Assembly (NCBI GenBank): GCA_007096045.1
Contig: SFAU01000226.1
Span: 1-38,657 of the forward strand
Direction: 5' to 3'
Length of the DNA stretch: 38,657 bases
DNA from: Microcystis novacekii Mn_MB_F_20050700_S1
Lineage (GTDB): Bacteria > Cyanobacteriota > Cyanobacteriia > Cyanobacteriales > Microcystaceae
Below are positions 24,437 to 32,505 of the stretch, piece after piece (the stretch's first letter is position 1; every line of letters begins with the position of its first letter). A program made the position numbers and the translations under genes. The notes below the pieces were generated by a model that had not been told where the DNA came from, did no database searches, and saw only the letters and a list, made by a program, of their open reading frames with translations.

Positions 24437-25171
24437 ATGACTTATATGTTAGAAACTCCCCCTAAATATTCAGTTCTCGGTTTACCGGTTCATCTTCTCG
24501 ATAACTACAGTGGTTGGTTAATTGATCGCGCCTATCAAGGTTTTGGTTCCCACGTTGTCACTCTTAATGCAGAAATGGCCATGTTAGGGGAAAATGATGC
24601 TAAAGTGGCACAAGTTATTCGAGAAGCAGATTTAGTGATTCCCGACGGTGCCGGGATTGTTATTTACTTAAAATTAAGGGGCAAAAAACAACCCCGCTGC
24701 CCCGGTATTGAATTATCAGAATCCTTAATTACTCAGTTAGGAATGCAGGGAGAAAGTTCTCCTATTGCTTTTTTTGGTGGTAAACCGGGGATTACGGAAA
24801 AAGCTGCAAGTAATTGGCAAAAAAAGATACCTAATATCCGTATTCTGACTAACCACGGTTATCTATCCTCCGAGGAAATGTCCGATTGGATTGAGGTGTT
24901 AAAGGATCAACAACCGCGGTTAATTTTAGTTGGTTTGGGAGTACCCCGACAAGAATATTGGATTAGGGAACATCGCAATCTCTGTCCCCAAGCTATCTGG
25001 GTAGGGGTGGGGGGTAGTTTTGATATCTGGTCCGGGACAAAAATCCGCGCCCCTCGCTTTTTCTGTGACAATAATTTAGAGTGGTTATACCGACTTTATC
25101 AGGAACCTTGGCGCTGGAAAAGAATGTTAGCTTTACCTAAATTTTTTTGGCGCTCTCTTTTTTATTCCTAG
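24437..25171 (+). CDS. WecG/TagA/CpsF family glycosyltransferase
   Basis: This family adds N-acetyl-mannosamine-type sugars to undecaprenyl-linked intermediates during teichoic acid, enterobacterial common antigen or capsule synthesis. The 244-residue protein has the diagnostic blocks: LVIPDGAGIVIYLKLRG, PRLILVGLGVPRQEYWI and GVGGSFDIWSGTKIRAPRFF followed by LEWLYRLYQEPWRWKRM. The Asp of PDG is the likely general base. The second methionine at 24446 is an equally possible start. It follows the binding-protein gene by 18 bases and ends nine bases before the convergent ureG stop. Confidence 0.92.
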   Translation: MTYMLETPPKYSVLGLPVHLLDNYSGWLIDRAYQGFGSHVVTLNAEMAMLGENDAKVAQVIREADLVIPDGAGIVIYLKLRGKKQPRCPGIELSESLITQLGMQGESSPIAFFGGKPGITEKAASNWQKKIPNIRILTNHGYLSSEEMSDWIEVLKDQQPRLILVGLGVPRQEYWIREHRNLCPQAIWVGVGGSFDIWSGTKIRAPRFFCDNNLEWLYRLYQEPWRWKRMLALPKFFWRSLFYS

Positions 25172-25180
25172 TAATAGTTA

Positions 25181-25774
25181 TCATAAATTCTTTTCAATAA
25201 AGGCAATCACTTGCTCTAATCCTTCCCCTGTTTTTAAGTTGGTGAAGATAAAGGGTTTATCCCCGCGCATTTTTTTTGCATCTCTATCCATCACCCCTAA
25301 ATCTGCCCCCACCATCGGGGCTAAATCTATTTTATTAATTACCAATAAATCCGATTTGGTGATACCCGGTCCACCTTTGCGAGGGATTTTATCTCCGGCT
25401 GCCACGTCAATCACATAGATGGTTAAATCTACTAATTCGGGGCTAAAAGTTGCCGCTAAATTGTCACCACCACTTTCCAGAAAAATTAGCTTTAAGTTAG
25501 CAAATTTTCTCTCTAACTGTTCAATGGCAACTAAGTTAATTGAGGCATCCTCGCGAATAGCTGTATGGGGACATCCTCCTGTTTCTACTCCTAAAATTCT
25601 TTCCGGTGCTAAAGCTTGCGATCGCACTAAAAATTGGGCATCTTCTTGAGTATAAATGTCATTGGTGACTACGGCGATCGGGTATTGATCCCGCAAATTT
25701 TTACACAGAGCATCGAGCAGGGCTGTTTTTCCTGAACCCACCGGACCGGCAATTCCCACGCGCAAGCAAGACAT
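25181..25774 (-). CDS. ureG: Urease accessory GTPase UreG
   Basis: UreG is the SIMIBI-class GTPase that drives nickel insertion into urease with UreD, UreF and UreE. The 197 residues show the P-loop GPVGSGKT (9-16), the metal-site loop [32 protein letters not shown] and the guanine-specificity motif NKIDLAP. The ATG at 25774 gives the normal [11 protein letters not shown] start; the upstream extension to 25888 is rejected. No other urease gene is in the window, so the urease genes are dispersed, as is common in cyanobacteria. Confidence 0.95.
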   Translation of the reverse strand: MSCLRVGIAGPVGSGKTALLDALCKNLRDQYPIAVVTNDIYTQEDAQFLVRSQALAPERILGVETGGCPHTAIREDASINLVAIEQLERKFANLKLIFLESGGDNLAATFSPELVDLTIYVIDVAAGDKIPRKGGPGITKSDLLVINKIDLAPMVGADLGVMDRDAKKMRGDKPFIFTNLKTGEGLEQVIAFIEKNL

Positions 25775-25949
25775 AGTTTTTTCGGGAAAAAGTGAAAAGG
25801 AAAGGGTTAAAAATTTTGGGGCTATCGGATAGAAAAAAGAGGGGTTCGCAGGGCGACACGGATTCCCATTATAATAAAAGGTTAACACAAATCTGAGAAT
25901 TTGTCAAGCCCTTTTGCCAACAAATTTGGGAAAATTATCGGCAAAAAGA

Positions 25950-26537
25950 TCACCAAAAGTCAGTGATTTGGTAGCCAAAATCCGTTAACATCTGCCTAAA
26001 TAGGGGTAAACTTAAACCGATAACATTACTGTGACATCCCTCTAATCTTTCCACGAATAGACCCCCCTTTCCTTCTAAGGCAAAACAGCCGGCACATTTG
26101 AGAGGTTCTTCGGTATTAACGTAGGCAATAATTGTTTCATTACTGATATTAGCAAAGTGAACTTTAGTGATACCACAACGAGTCAAAGTTTGGTTATTAA
26201 CTCGATCGATTAAAGCATGACCTGTATAGAGTGTACCCACCTGACCGCGCATTTTTTGCCAACGTTCGATCGCTTCTGATTTATCCTTGGGTTTGCCATA
26301 GACTTCCCCCGCTACTTCTAAGACGGAATCACAACCAAGAATTAATCCTGTATCAAATTGGGGGGCGATCGTTTGTGCTTTACATTGGGCTAAAGTTTGG
26401 ACAAGATGGAGAGTATCATCAGCGTTAATTGTCGATTCATCAAAGTTACTCACCCGCACAATCGGATCAATTCCCACCATTTGTAAAAGTTTTTTACGCG
26501 CAGGAGAAGCGGAAGCAAGAATCAAGGGAATGGACAT
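25950..26537 (-). CDS. maf: Maf-like nucleoside triphosphate pyrophosphatase
   Basis: Maf proteins hydrolyse dTTP, UTP or modified nucleotides to monophosphates and have been linked to septum inhibition. The 195 residues begin [19 protein letters not shown], with the conserved SxSxxR loop, and continue with [16 protein letters not shown] (catalytic Asp) and [20 protein letters not shown]. The ATG at 26537 starts the protein two residues before the conserved loop. The upstream extension to 26591 crosses a repeat and is rejected. It stands alone between ureG and a coiled-coil gene. Confidence 0.92.
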   Translation of the reverse strand: MSIPLILASASPARKKLLQMVGIDPIVRVSNFDESTINADDTLHLVQTLAQCKAQTIAPQFDTGLILGCDSVLEVAGEVYGKPKDKSEAIERWQKMRGQVGTLYTGHALIDRVNNQTLTRCGITKVHFANISNETIIAYVNTEEPLKCAGCFALEGKGGLFVERLEGCHSNVIGLSLPLFRQMLTDFGYQITDFW

Positions 26538-26571
26538 AAGTTTTAAAGGAAAAAGGAAAAAAGTTAGGTAG

Positions 26572-26636
26572 GGTGGGTTAGGCAATGACAAATTATGAGA
26601 CTTAATTATTGATTTATCTATTTACCGTAACCCACC
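26572..26636. repeat. Small inverted-repeat element
   Basis: GGTGGGTTA at 26572-26580 is inverted at 26628-26636 (TAACCCACC). The 65-base unit resembles the GGGTTA/TAACCC repeats at 20977-21102 and lies directly upstream of maf. Confidence 0.55.
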
Positions 26637-26665
26637 ATCAGTTATCAGGTTTTTAGCTATTTCTG

Positions 26666-27076
26666 CTAAGAATTGGCAGAATTTTCGGGTGGTAAATAAC
26701 GCTCTAAAATCTCAACCATGCGGGATTGTCTTTCTTCATTGTCAAATCGATTGTAAAAATCCGACTGAACCTCATAAAAATCTGACATCGATCGAGTTAA
26801 TTGTCCTAGCAGTTGATCAAGTCCCCGTCTGTCTTTTTCCCATTCTTTTTTAGACTCAGCAAGACTATTAGTTAACGCTTCGATCGATTTGGCGTTAGAA
26901 TTAGCGATCGCTCTAGTTTCTTTTAATCCCTGATTGGTTTCCTGTAATCCTAATTTAATCTCCTGTAGTCCTAATTTAATCTCCTGTAGTCCTGATTTAA
27001 TCTCCCGTAGTTCTGTTAGGGTAGTTTCAGCAAGAGATTCCAGTCTATCTAGTCTATTTTCTTCCGAGTTACTCAT
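26666..27076 (-). CDS. Coiled-coil protein with seven-residue tandem repeats
   Basis: The 136-residue protein starts MSNSEENRLDRLESLAETTL and then repeats the heptad GLQEIKL: GLQEIKS-like, GLQEIKL twice, GLQETNQ and GLKETRA over residues 28-55. This encodes a parallel coiled coil, followed by a second helical stretch (LAESKKEWEKDRRGLDQLLG) and an end rich in acidic residues and Pro. The repeats are nearly perfect at DNA level in 21-base units, so length may vary between strains. No catalytic or membrane motif is seen. Function unknown; similar proteins are common in Microcystis genomes as I recall. Confidence 0.6.
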   Translation of the reverse strand: MSNSEENRLDRLESLAETTLTELREIKSGLQEIKLGLQEIKLGLQETNQGLKETRAIANSNAKSIEALTNSLAESKKEWEKDRRGLDQLLGQLTRSMSDFYEVQSDFYNRFDNEERQSRMVEILERYLPPENSANS

Positions 27077-27080
27077 ATTC

Positions 27081-27140
27081 AGTTACCAGTTACCAGTTAC
27101 CAGTTACCAGTTACCAGTTACCAGTTACCAGTTACCAGTT
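27081..27140. repeat. AGTTACC heptamer array, 8.6 copies
   Basis: Eight perfect AGTTACC units and a partial AGTT directly precede the coiled-coil gene (its start codon is at 27076, read leftward). This takes the position of its ribosome-binding region. Confidence 0.9.
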
Positions 27141-27200
27141 ATTAGATTTGAGTTTTAAGTGACAGTATTAAATAGAAGTTTCCTCCTGTCTTTTCACTGT

Positions 27201-27230
27201 TTACTGATTACTGATTACTGATTACTGATT
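27201..27230. repeat. TTACTGA heptamer array, 4.3 copies
   Basis: Four perfect TTACTGA units and a partial TT follow within the same spacer. Unit sequence differs from the neighbouring AGTTACC array but length is again seven. Confidence 0.85.
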
Positions 27231-27280
27231 AAGTAAGTATTTTATCTTTAATTGTAACCGGCTACCTAGTTGATGATAGG

Positions 27281-27542
27281 TGGTGCGTTACGACGGATTT
27301 TTACCTTTAAGTCAAAACAGGAATTTTGGCCGTCTAACGCACCCTACATTTTACTATTGCCTATTGCCAGTGGTGCGTTACGACCGATTGTTACCTTTAA
27401 GTCAAAACAGGAATTTTGGCCGTCTAACGCACCCTACGTTTTACTATTGCCTATTGCCAGTGGTGCGTTACGACGGATTGTTACCTTTAAGTCAAAACAG
27501 GAATTTTGGCCGTCTAACGCACCCTACATTTTACTATTGCCT
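27281..27542. repeat. Triple 90-base tandem repeat of a palindromic element
   Basis: Three near-identical units begin at 27281, 27371 and 27461 (TGGTGCGTTACGAC), each exactly 90 bases apart; the third stops at 27542. Each unit has inverted ends, GGTGCGTTA with CGACGG answered by CCGTC with TAACGCACC. Open frames across it exist in two phases only because 90 is a multiple of three. The units differ at single bases only. Confidence 0.9.
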
Positions 27543-27547
27543 GACAT

Positions 27548-28096
27548 TTAACTAACCGAGAAAGAATCAACGATAGTTTCAAAGAGTTCTTGAATTTGCG
27601 TCCAACGTTTTTGGGAAGTGGAAAGATTAAAAGAATAGAGTTTATGATTATTAACCGTGACGCTGGCCAGATTATGACGTTCTTGGCCGTTGGGTAATTT
27701 AACTTGATATTCGAGGATATAATAATCTTGGCCGTCGATTTGATGGGATTCTGAGCGAATTAATTCTACTTCCTTATCGAGATTGGGGTTAAGACTGTTA
27801 TTTTTCAGGAGACGATAGCCAACTTCCGAGGGGGTCCCTAAATCTGTTAAGGTTTTATTGTCGGGGACGGGGTTGATAATAACGCTTAAATTTTCGCTCG
27901 TTTCGATCAGGTCATGGAAAACCACATCTACTCCCGCAACTTTTTTCACATCCACCTGCGTCCAACCCTTAGGATACAAGAATTGATAGCCTTGGCTGCC
28001 ACTGGTGTATCCTTGCAGTCCAGCGATGGGAGTTGTACAACTGGTTAAGAGGAGGGTGGTAATTAGAAGGAAAGTCGCCAAAAGAGATTTAATCAT
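27548..28096 (-). CDS. CyanoP, PsbP-like photosystem II lipoprotein
   Basis: CyanoP is the cyanobacterial homologue of PsbP, a lumen-side thylakoid lipoprotein that helps early photosystem II assembly. The 182-residue protein has signal MIKSLLATFLLITTLLLTSC with lipobox Cys20, then the PsbP fold: GYQFLYPKGWTQVDVKKVAG, VVFHDLIETSENLSVIINPV and PSEVGYRLLKNN to the end YSFNLSTSQKRW. Stop at 27548 lies six bases from the last repeat unit of 27281-27542, so repeat expansion has come right up to the gene. It is transcribed alone, divergent from the TPR gene. Confidence 0.9.
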   Translation of the reverse strand: MIKSLLATFLLITTLLLTSCTTPIAGLQGYTSGSQGYQFLYPKGWTQVDVKKVAGVDVVFHDLIETSENLSVIINPVPDNKTLTDLGTPSEVGYRLLKNNSLNPNLDKEVELIRSESHQIDGQDYYILEYQVKLPNGQERHNLASVTVNNHKLYSFNLSTSQKRWTQIQELFETIVDSFSVS

Positions 28097-28158
28097 GATA
28101 TTTTGACCTGTAAGTAGGGCTGTTTAATTTTACCTTGAATTGTTTAGGTGAACGGATT

Positions 28159-28941
28159 ATGAAAATTAAGAAAAAATTGACAATTATTATCGCTATAGCC
28201 ACTTTTTTACTGACTATCTCTCCCCTAAGCGCTCAAACTACCGCTAACCCCGTGAAAGCTGTAGAATTTTATAATCGGGGGGTGGATCGTTTAACCGCAG
28301 GGGATTATTCAGGTGCGATCGCAGATTTTACTCAAGCTCTACAATTAGAACCGAAGGATGCCGATGCTTATTATAATCGCGGCTATGCGGAGTTAGTTCT
28401 CGGCCAGTACGAGCGAGCGATCGCAGATTATACCCAGGCCTTGACAATCAACCCCAATTATGTTAATGCTCTCGGTAATCGTTGTTATGTGCATTATCTG
28501 ACGAAAAAATACGAGGCAGCCGTGGAAGATTGCACAAAAGCGATTACTTTAAACGGAAATTTTGCTGATTTCTTTATTTATCGCGGTAATGCTAAGGATG
28601 ACTTAGGTAAACACCTAGAAGCGATCGAGGATTACACAAAAGCTTTGAGTTTACAGGGAACTAGAGGACAGGATCGCATTTTCTATAATCGCGCCTTGGC
28701 CTATAACCGAGCCGGACAGCAGGAAATGGCTTTAAGGGACTACAATGAGAGTCTGAAAATCAATGCTAATTTTGCCGAAGCTTACCACAATCGGGGTTTG
28801 ACCTATTATAAATTGGGAAACAGGGAAAAAGCGATCGCTGATTTAGAGGCAGCGGTCCGTCTAGCGTTATCTCAGGGTAAACAGGGTACTGCGACTAAGT
28901 CTCAGTCAGCAGTGGCATTAATTCAGGGTCAAAAGCCTTAA
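28159..28941 (+). CDS. Exported TPR repeat protein
   Basis: A signal peptide (KKKLTIIIAIATFLLTISPLSAQ, about 3-25, cleaved after SAQ) precedes about six tetratricopeptide repeats (for example AVEFYNRGVDRLTAGDYSGA, AIADYTQALTINPNYVNAL, AEAYHNRGLTYYKLGN). TPR arrays bind other proteins, so this is probably a periplasmic or lumenal scaffold. I choose ATG 28159, with AGGTGA eight bases upstream, over TTG 28135. Partners are unknown; the CyanoP gene divergently upstream and Psb34 downstream hint at photosystem assembly, but closeness alone is weak evidence. Confidence 0.85.
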   Translation: MKIKKKLTIIIAIATFLLTISPLSAQTTANPVKAVEFYNRGVDRLTAGDYSGAIADFTQALQLEPKDADAYYNRGYAELVLGQYERAIADYTQALTINPNYVNALGNRCYVHYLTKKYEAAVEDCTKAITLNGNFADFFIYRGNAKDDLGKHLEAIEDYTKALSLQGTRGQDRIFYNRALAYNRAGQQEMALRDYNESLKINANFAEAYHNRGLTYYKLGNREKAIADLEAAVRLALSQGKQGTATKSQSAVALIQGQKP

Positions 28942-29015
28942 AATAGGGAGTAGTTGTGATGTTAGCGTTAAAGAGGAGTGAAAGAGGCTAAATCGCAACT
29001 ACGAGGGACTAAATT

Positions 29016-29195
29016 TTAGCCAGCTTGAGATGCGTAAAAAGCGACGGCTAACAGTCCACCGACAAGTGTGATCGCTGCAACACCCCAGAAAATATAATTA
29101 CGTTGTTCCGATTTAGTGGGGGGATCCGCTTGATAAACTTTCGGTTCGGCGGCGAAATTATTTAAGCGTCCACCTTCTTCGTTTGTATAAGGCAT
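29016..29195 (-). CDS. psb34: Psb34, small photosystem II assembly protein
   Basis: Psb34 is a single-helix protein found on photosystem II assembly intermediates, near CP47, during attachment of late subunits. The 59 residues start MPYTNEEGGRLNNFAAEPKV followed by YQADPPTKSEQRNYIFWG, then one membrane helix (VAAITLVGGLLAVAFYASQA). The N-terminal segment is highly conserved in cyanobacteria. ATG 29195 is used instead of TTG 29201. It converges with the TPR gene, and the 74 bases between hold no obvious terminator. Confidence 0.88.
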   Translation of the reverse strand: MPYTNEEGGRLNNFAAEPKVYQADPPTKSEQRNYIFWGVAAITLVGGLLAVAFYASQAG

Positions 29196-29293
29196 AATCA
29201 AAACCTCGAATATGACAATTTTTCAGGAAAAAAATCCTCTTATTACAATAGTACAACAGATTAGTAACCGAGTCGGGGATATTGGAAATTCTC

Positions 29294-29392
29294 ATGGGGA
29301 TAACAATTCTTAGTCTTGGGATAACTGCTGGACTCTGCTATTTTTATTGGCGATCGCATTTTCAGGAATTGAAACTGCGAAAACAAGTTTAA
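29294..29392 (+). CDS. Possible 32-residue membrane microprotein
   Basis: A short frame encodes MGITILSLGITAGLCYFYW followed by RSHFQELKLRKQV: one hydrophobic helix of about 18 residues and a basic tail, which would place the tail in the cytoplasm. Single-helix subunits of this size are common in thylakoid complexes. There is a possible -10 (TACAAT) 50 bases upstream, but no good Shine-Dalgarno. The sequence is not one I recognise, so it may be a chance frame in the psb34-ScaI spacer. Confidence 0.25.
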   Translation: MGITILSLGITAGLCYFYWRSHFQELKLRKQV

Positions 29393-29403
29393 AAAGGCTA
29401 ATC

Positions 29404-29516
29404 ATACTAAATCCGTTTTTAATACTATGATTAACTCCCACGTTATGGATTGTTTTTCCCTGCTCCCTGCTCCGGCGCTCCCCACTCTCCTATACCTTTT
29501 AAACATAATTTAGTAT
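29404..29516. repeat. Palindromic MITE with ATACTAAAT ends, copy 2
   Basis: ATACTAAAT at 29404-29412 is inverted at 29508-29516 (ATTTAGTAT). Its interior differs from copy 1 at 8842 and contains a C-rich stretch (29460-29490). Shared ends with different cores suggest mobilisation by one transposase not encoded in the window. Confidence 0.6.
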
Positions 29517-29591
29517 TAGGTGTTGGGATAGGGGGAGGTGGTTGCGTTAATGTTAGTTGCTGTATCTAATAACACTGGAAAAAAACTATAG

Positions 29592-30182
29592 ATGAATTCT
29601 CCCTATGCAGATGTCTCTCCTAGTAATTGGTTATCTATCACCCAAGGACTTGTGGAAAGACATCCCCTATCTACCGATGCAATTGTTGATGTTGTTTTAA
29701 CATCTTGGCAATCAATTTTTAATTCTCAGTTAGGTGCAAAAGGTTTTAGAATTGGTAGGGATATCTTCCCTAAACCTCAAATTATGGGTTTTCTACTTCA
29801 TGAGTTAATTCCTTTAGAACTAAAAGCAAAATATCCCGATCTCTGGAGAGGAGATATCAGTATATCTGATAAAGATATTGTCTATATACCTGATGACTTT
29901 TTTTCAATTGAAGTCAAAACCTCCTCTGATCCTAAACATATATATGGCAATAGAAGCTATGCTCAAAATTCTAATAACAGCAAAAAAGGTAAGTCTGGAT
30001 ACTATTTAGCAGTTAACTTTGAGAAGTTTTCTAATACTACTAATCCTCAGATTAAACTAATTCGTTTCGGTTGGATTGATTCTGGGGATTGGATTGGACA
30101 AAAGGCAGCTACAGGTCAACAATCGCGTCTTTCCTCTGACGTAGAAAATTATAAATTACTCCAATTGTATCGAAAAATCTAG
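29592..30182 (+). CDS. ScaI-like type II restriction endonuclease
   Basis: The 196-residue protein resembles the ScaI restriction endonuclease family. It has a PD-(D/E)xK nuclease core: IPDD at 99-102 and EVK at 107-109 (FFSIEVKTSSDPKHIYGN). Close relatives cut AGTACT, but specificity here is inferred only from family. The stop codon region overlaps the convergent methyltransferase gene by four bases, the usual tight layout of a type II restriction-modification pair. Codon use and AT-rich content differ mildly from the neighbours, which may fit horizontal gain. No control (C) protein gene is evident. Confidence 0.82.
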   Translation: MNSPYADVSPSNWLSITQGLVERHPLSTDAIVDVVLTSWQSIFNSQLGAKGFRIGRDIFPKPQIMGFLLHELIPLELKAKYPDLWRGDISISDKDIVYIPDDFFSIEVKTSSDPKHIYGNRSYAQNSNNSKKGKSGYYLAVNFEKFSNTTNPQIKLIRFGWIDSGDWIGQKAATGQQSRLSSDVENYKLLQLYRKI

Positions 30183-31228
30183 AATAATGATCCTTGAATA
30201 TAAGTATTGCTTCTTTCTTTTTTAAATCTTTTAAATCTCTCTGCAGCTATCTCGCAATAGTCTTGTCGAATTTCAAAACCTACAAAAATTCTTCCTAATC
30301 CCAAGGCCGCTATTCCCGTGGAACAAGAACCAGCAAAGGGATCAAGAATTATTTCTACGGGATTAGATGAAGCTTGTATAATTCTCTCGACAATTGCTAA
30401 AGGAAATTGTGCGGGATGTCCGGTTCTTTCCTTAGAACTGCGCTTTTCTCCTGTAGTGACTTTAGGAACTTCCCACACATCAGAAGGATTTTTACCGAGG
30501 GGATTACAACGATATTTACCATTTTTCTTTTGATTGGGATACTTAACGTTAGGGTCACGAATATTATCTAAGTTAAAAGTATATTCTTGGCAATTTTTGA
30601 GATAAAAAAGCCATTTTTCATTGCGAGGACTAAGACGATTTTTTGTAGAAACACCTGCACCATATTTCCAGACAATTTCTTGTAAAAGATAAAAAGGAGA
30701 CTTATCCCAAAGAAGATAGGGAATCGGAACACATAATCCCTTTTCTGGTACTTCTAAATAACCAACATTTAGCCAAAAAGCACCGTTATCTTGAGTAATC
30801 TGATAAATTTGACTCAGCCAATTAGCACACCAATCAACATAGTCATTGATTGAAAGAACTCGTTCATATTCTTTGCCAATATTATAAGGTGGTGATGTAA
30901 CAGTGAGGTCAATTTTTATGTCACTATGAGATAGTTTAGACAAACAGTCTGTGGCATCTCCTTGATAAAGAATAAAGCCGTTGTCCGAGTAAAAAGGTTG
31001 ACCAAGATGACTAACCAGAATTTCTTTAAGAAAATTAAATTTGTTGGCTCTATCTTTTTCTAACTCTGGAGAAAATGGCTGTAGTAAGGAGGAAGGAGCA
31101 ATCTGAGTTGATTGATGATCAACAATTCCCTCTGCTAGATAAGAGTTTTGTTCCTTACTGGCAATTGGACGAGACTCATCTTCCCTAGACGATAGTTTTT
31201 TTTGTTTCCGCTGGGACTCTACAACCAT
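30179..31228 (-). CDS. Type II DNA methyltransferase (N4-cytosine type likely)
   Basis: The 349 residues carry the catalytic TSPPYN motif (111-116) before the SAM-binding FxGxG-type motif LDPFAGSCSTG (295-305), the beta-class order. SPPY rather than DPPY is typical of N4-cytosine enzymes, though a minority methylate adenine. It would protect host DNA from the adjacent ScaI-like nuclease. The first 60 residues are polar, Gln/Ser/Lys-rich and without conserved motif. The gene is convergent with the nuclease gene. The spacer before trpS holds a repeat. Confidence 0.88.
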   Translation of the reverse strand: MVVESQRKQKKLSSREDESRPIASKEQNSYLAEGIVDHQSTQIAPSSLLQPFSPELEKDRANKFNFLKEILVSHLGQPFYSDNGFILYQGDATDCLSKLSHSDIKIDLTVTSPPYNIGKEYERVLSINDYVDWCANWLSQIYQITQDNGAFWLNVGYLEVPEKGLCVPIPYLLWDKSPFYLLQEIVWKYGAGVSTKNRLSPRNEKWLFYLKNCQEYTFNLDNIRDPNVKYPNQKKNGKYRCNPLGKNPSDVWEVPKVTTGEKRSSKERTGHPAQFPLAIVERIIQASSNPVEIILDPFAGSCSTGIAALGLGRIFVGFEIRQDYCEIAAERFKRFKKERSNTYIQGSLF

Positions 31229-31340
31229 AATCTCAAAGGACAGGTAAGTATTTTGATAGTTTCAATTATGCCCTTATTTTACCAAAATATCACTGGAGTT
31301 GTGCTTAATTTAATAACTTTTGTAATCATTCTCCTTCCCT

Positions 31341-31425
31341 GACCCCGGGTGAGGGGTAGAACCCCACCAAGAGTTAAAGATTGACTGATAAAGCAGCGAG
31401 TTTTCCTTGAAAAATCTCCACCGAA
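31341..31425. repeat. Degenerate copy of the G-rich MITE interior
   Basis: A hairpin at 31348-31368 (GGTGAGGGG, loop, CCCCACC) and a following CGAGTTTTCCTTGAAAAATC resemble the interior of the element at 2609-2809 (GGGTAGAACCC and GAGATTTTCCCTTTAAAAAT). Ends are not preserved. It lies between trpS and the methyltransferase gene. Confidence 0.5.
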
Positions 31426-31433
31426 AATTGTCC

Positions 31434-32444
31434 CTAAAATGGTGGTAAATAACCCATGGCATTTTTGACTCGATCAAGAGTTTGATTGGCTACCGCTTCT
31501 GCTTTGAGACGACCTTGACGTAAAACCGTGGCTAAATAATCTTTATCCTCTCTAATTTCGGCGTATTTTTCCTGAATAGGTTTCAGAGATTCTATGGTAA
31601 CTTCTGTTAACATCGGTTTAAATTGTCCCCAACCTAAATCGGCACATTCTCCCCCGACTACCTCTTTACTTTTTCCCGATAAAATGCTATAGAGAGTTAA
31701 TAAATTATGGCATTCGGGCCGTTCCGGATCATCGAAAGTTAAACCCTTAACTAGATCGGTTTTACAGCGTTTAATTTTCTTGGCAATGACATCGGGAGTA
31801 TCGAGAATATTAATCCGACTCATCTCGGAAGGATCGGATTTAGACATTTTATTCCGGCCATCGGTTAAACTCATCACCCGCGCTCCTTCTTTACGGATCA
31901 TTGGATCGGGGAGTTTTAAAATTGGTTGTTTCGGTTTAGCAAAAAGATGATTAATTCTAACGGCTATATCGCGGGTTAATTCTAAATGTTGTTTTTGATC
32001 TTCTCCCACGGGTACTTTATCGGCATCGTAGAGTAGGATATCGGCAGCCATCAGCACGGGATAATCGAGTAAACCTGTGCCAACATTTTCCCCCTGTTTA
32101 ATCGCTTTTTCTTTAAATTGAATCATATCGGTTAACCAATTTAAAGGGGTGATACAATTCAATAACCAAGTTAATTCTGTATGAGCTTTAACGTGGGATT
32201 GGACAAAGATAGTTGCATATTCTAAATCAATTCCGCAGGCTAAATATAAAGCGGCAATTGCTAAAGTATCCTCCGCAAGAGTGGCGGGATTGTGGGGAAC
32301 GGTGATCGCGTGTAAATCGACCACACAAAAGAAATTATCGTAGTCTTTTTGTCCCTCCACCCAATTGCGGATCGCACCGAGATAATTGCCTAAATGTAAA
32401 TTGCCGGTTGGTTGCACACCAGATAAGATTCTTTGTTTACCCAT
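31434..32444 (-). CDS. trpS: Tryptophanyl-tRNA synthetase
   Basis: TrpS charges tRNA-Trp with tryptophan using ATP. The 336 residues are the normal size for a bacterial class Ic enzyme. The HIGH-like signature is GNLHLGNYLGA (about 14-24) and KMSKS is present as NKMSKSDPSE (about 197-206). Substrate-binding blocks GLLDYPVLMAADILLYDAD and VPVGEDQKQHLELTRDIA are intact. It is last in the co-directional string running leftward from 37368. No T-box or other leader was seen in its upstream 61 bases. Confidence 0.96.
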   Translation of the reverse strand: MGKQRILSGVQPTGNLHLGNYLGAIRNWVEGQKDYDNFFCVVDLHAITVPHNPATLAEDTLAIAALYLACGIDLEYATIFVQSHVKAHTELTWLLNCITPLNWLTDMIQFKEKAIKQGENVGTGLLDYPVLMAADILLYDADKVPVGEDQKQHLELTRDIAVRINHLFAKPKQPILKLPDPMIRKEGARVMSLTDGRNKMSKSDPSEMSRINILDTPDVIAKKIKRCKTDLVKGLTFDDPERPECHNLLTLYSILSGKSKEVVGGECADLGWGQFKPMLTEVTIESLKPIQEKYAEIREDKDYLATVLRQGRLKAEAVANQTLDRVKNAMGYLPPF

Positions 32445-32505
32445 AACTCATGCGATCGCTTTTTATCATGATTTCATTGTATCAGTTTTTGCGGCTAATT
32501 TCATC

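Noticed and set aside
27081-27230. Regular short repeats considered as a CRISPR array
   Set aside because: Units are seven bases and adjoin directly with no spacers; no cas genes are near.
27270-27555. Two overlapping open frames of about 92 codons
   Set aside because: They exist only because the 90-base repeat has a length divisible by three; the peptides are threefold repeats of the same MITE read in two phases.
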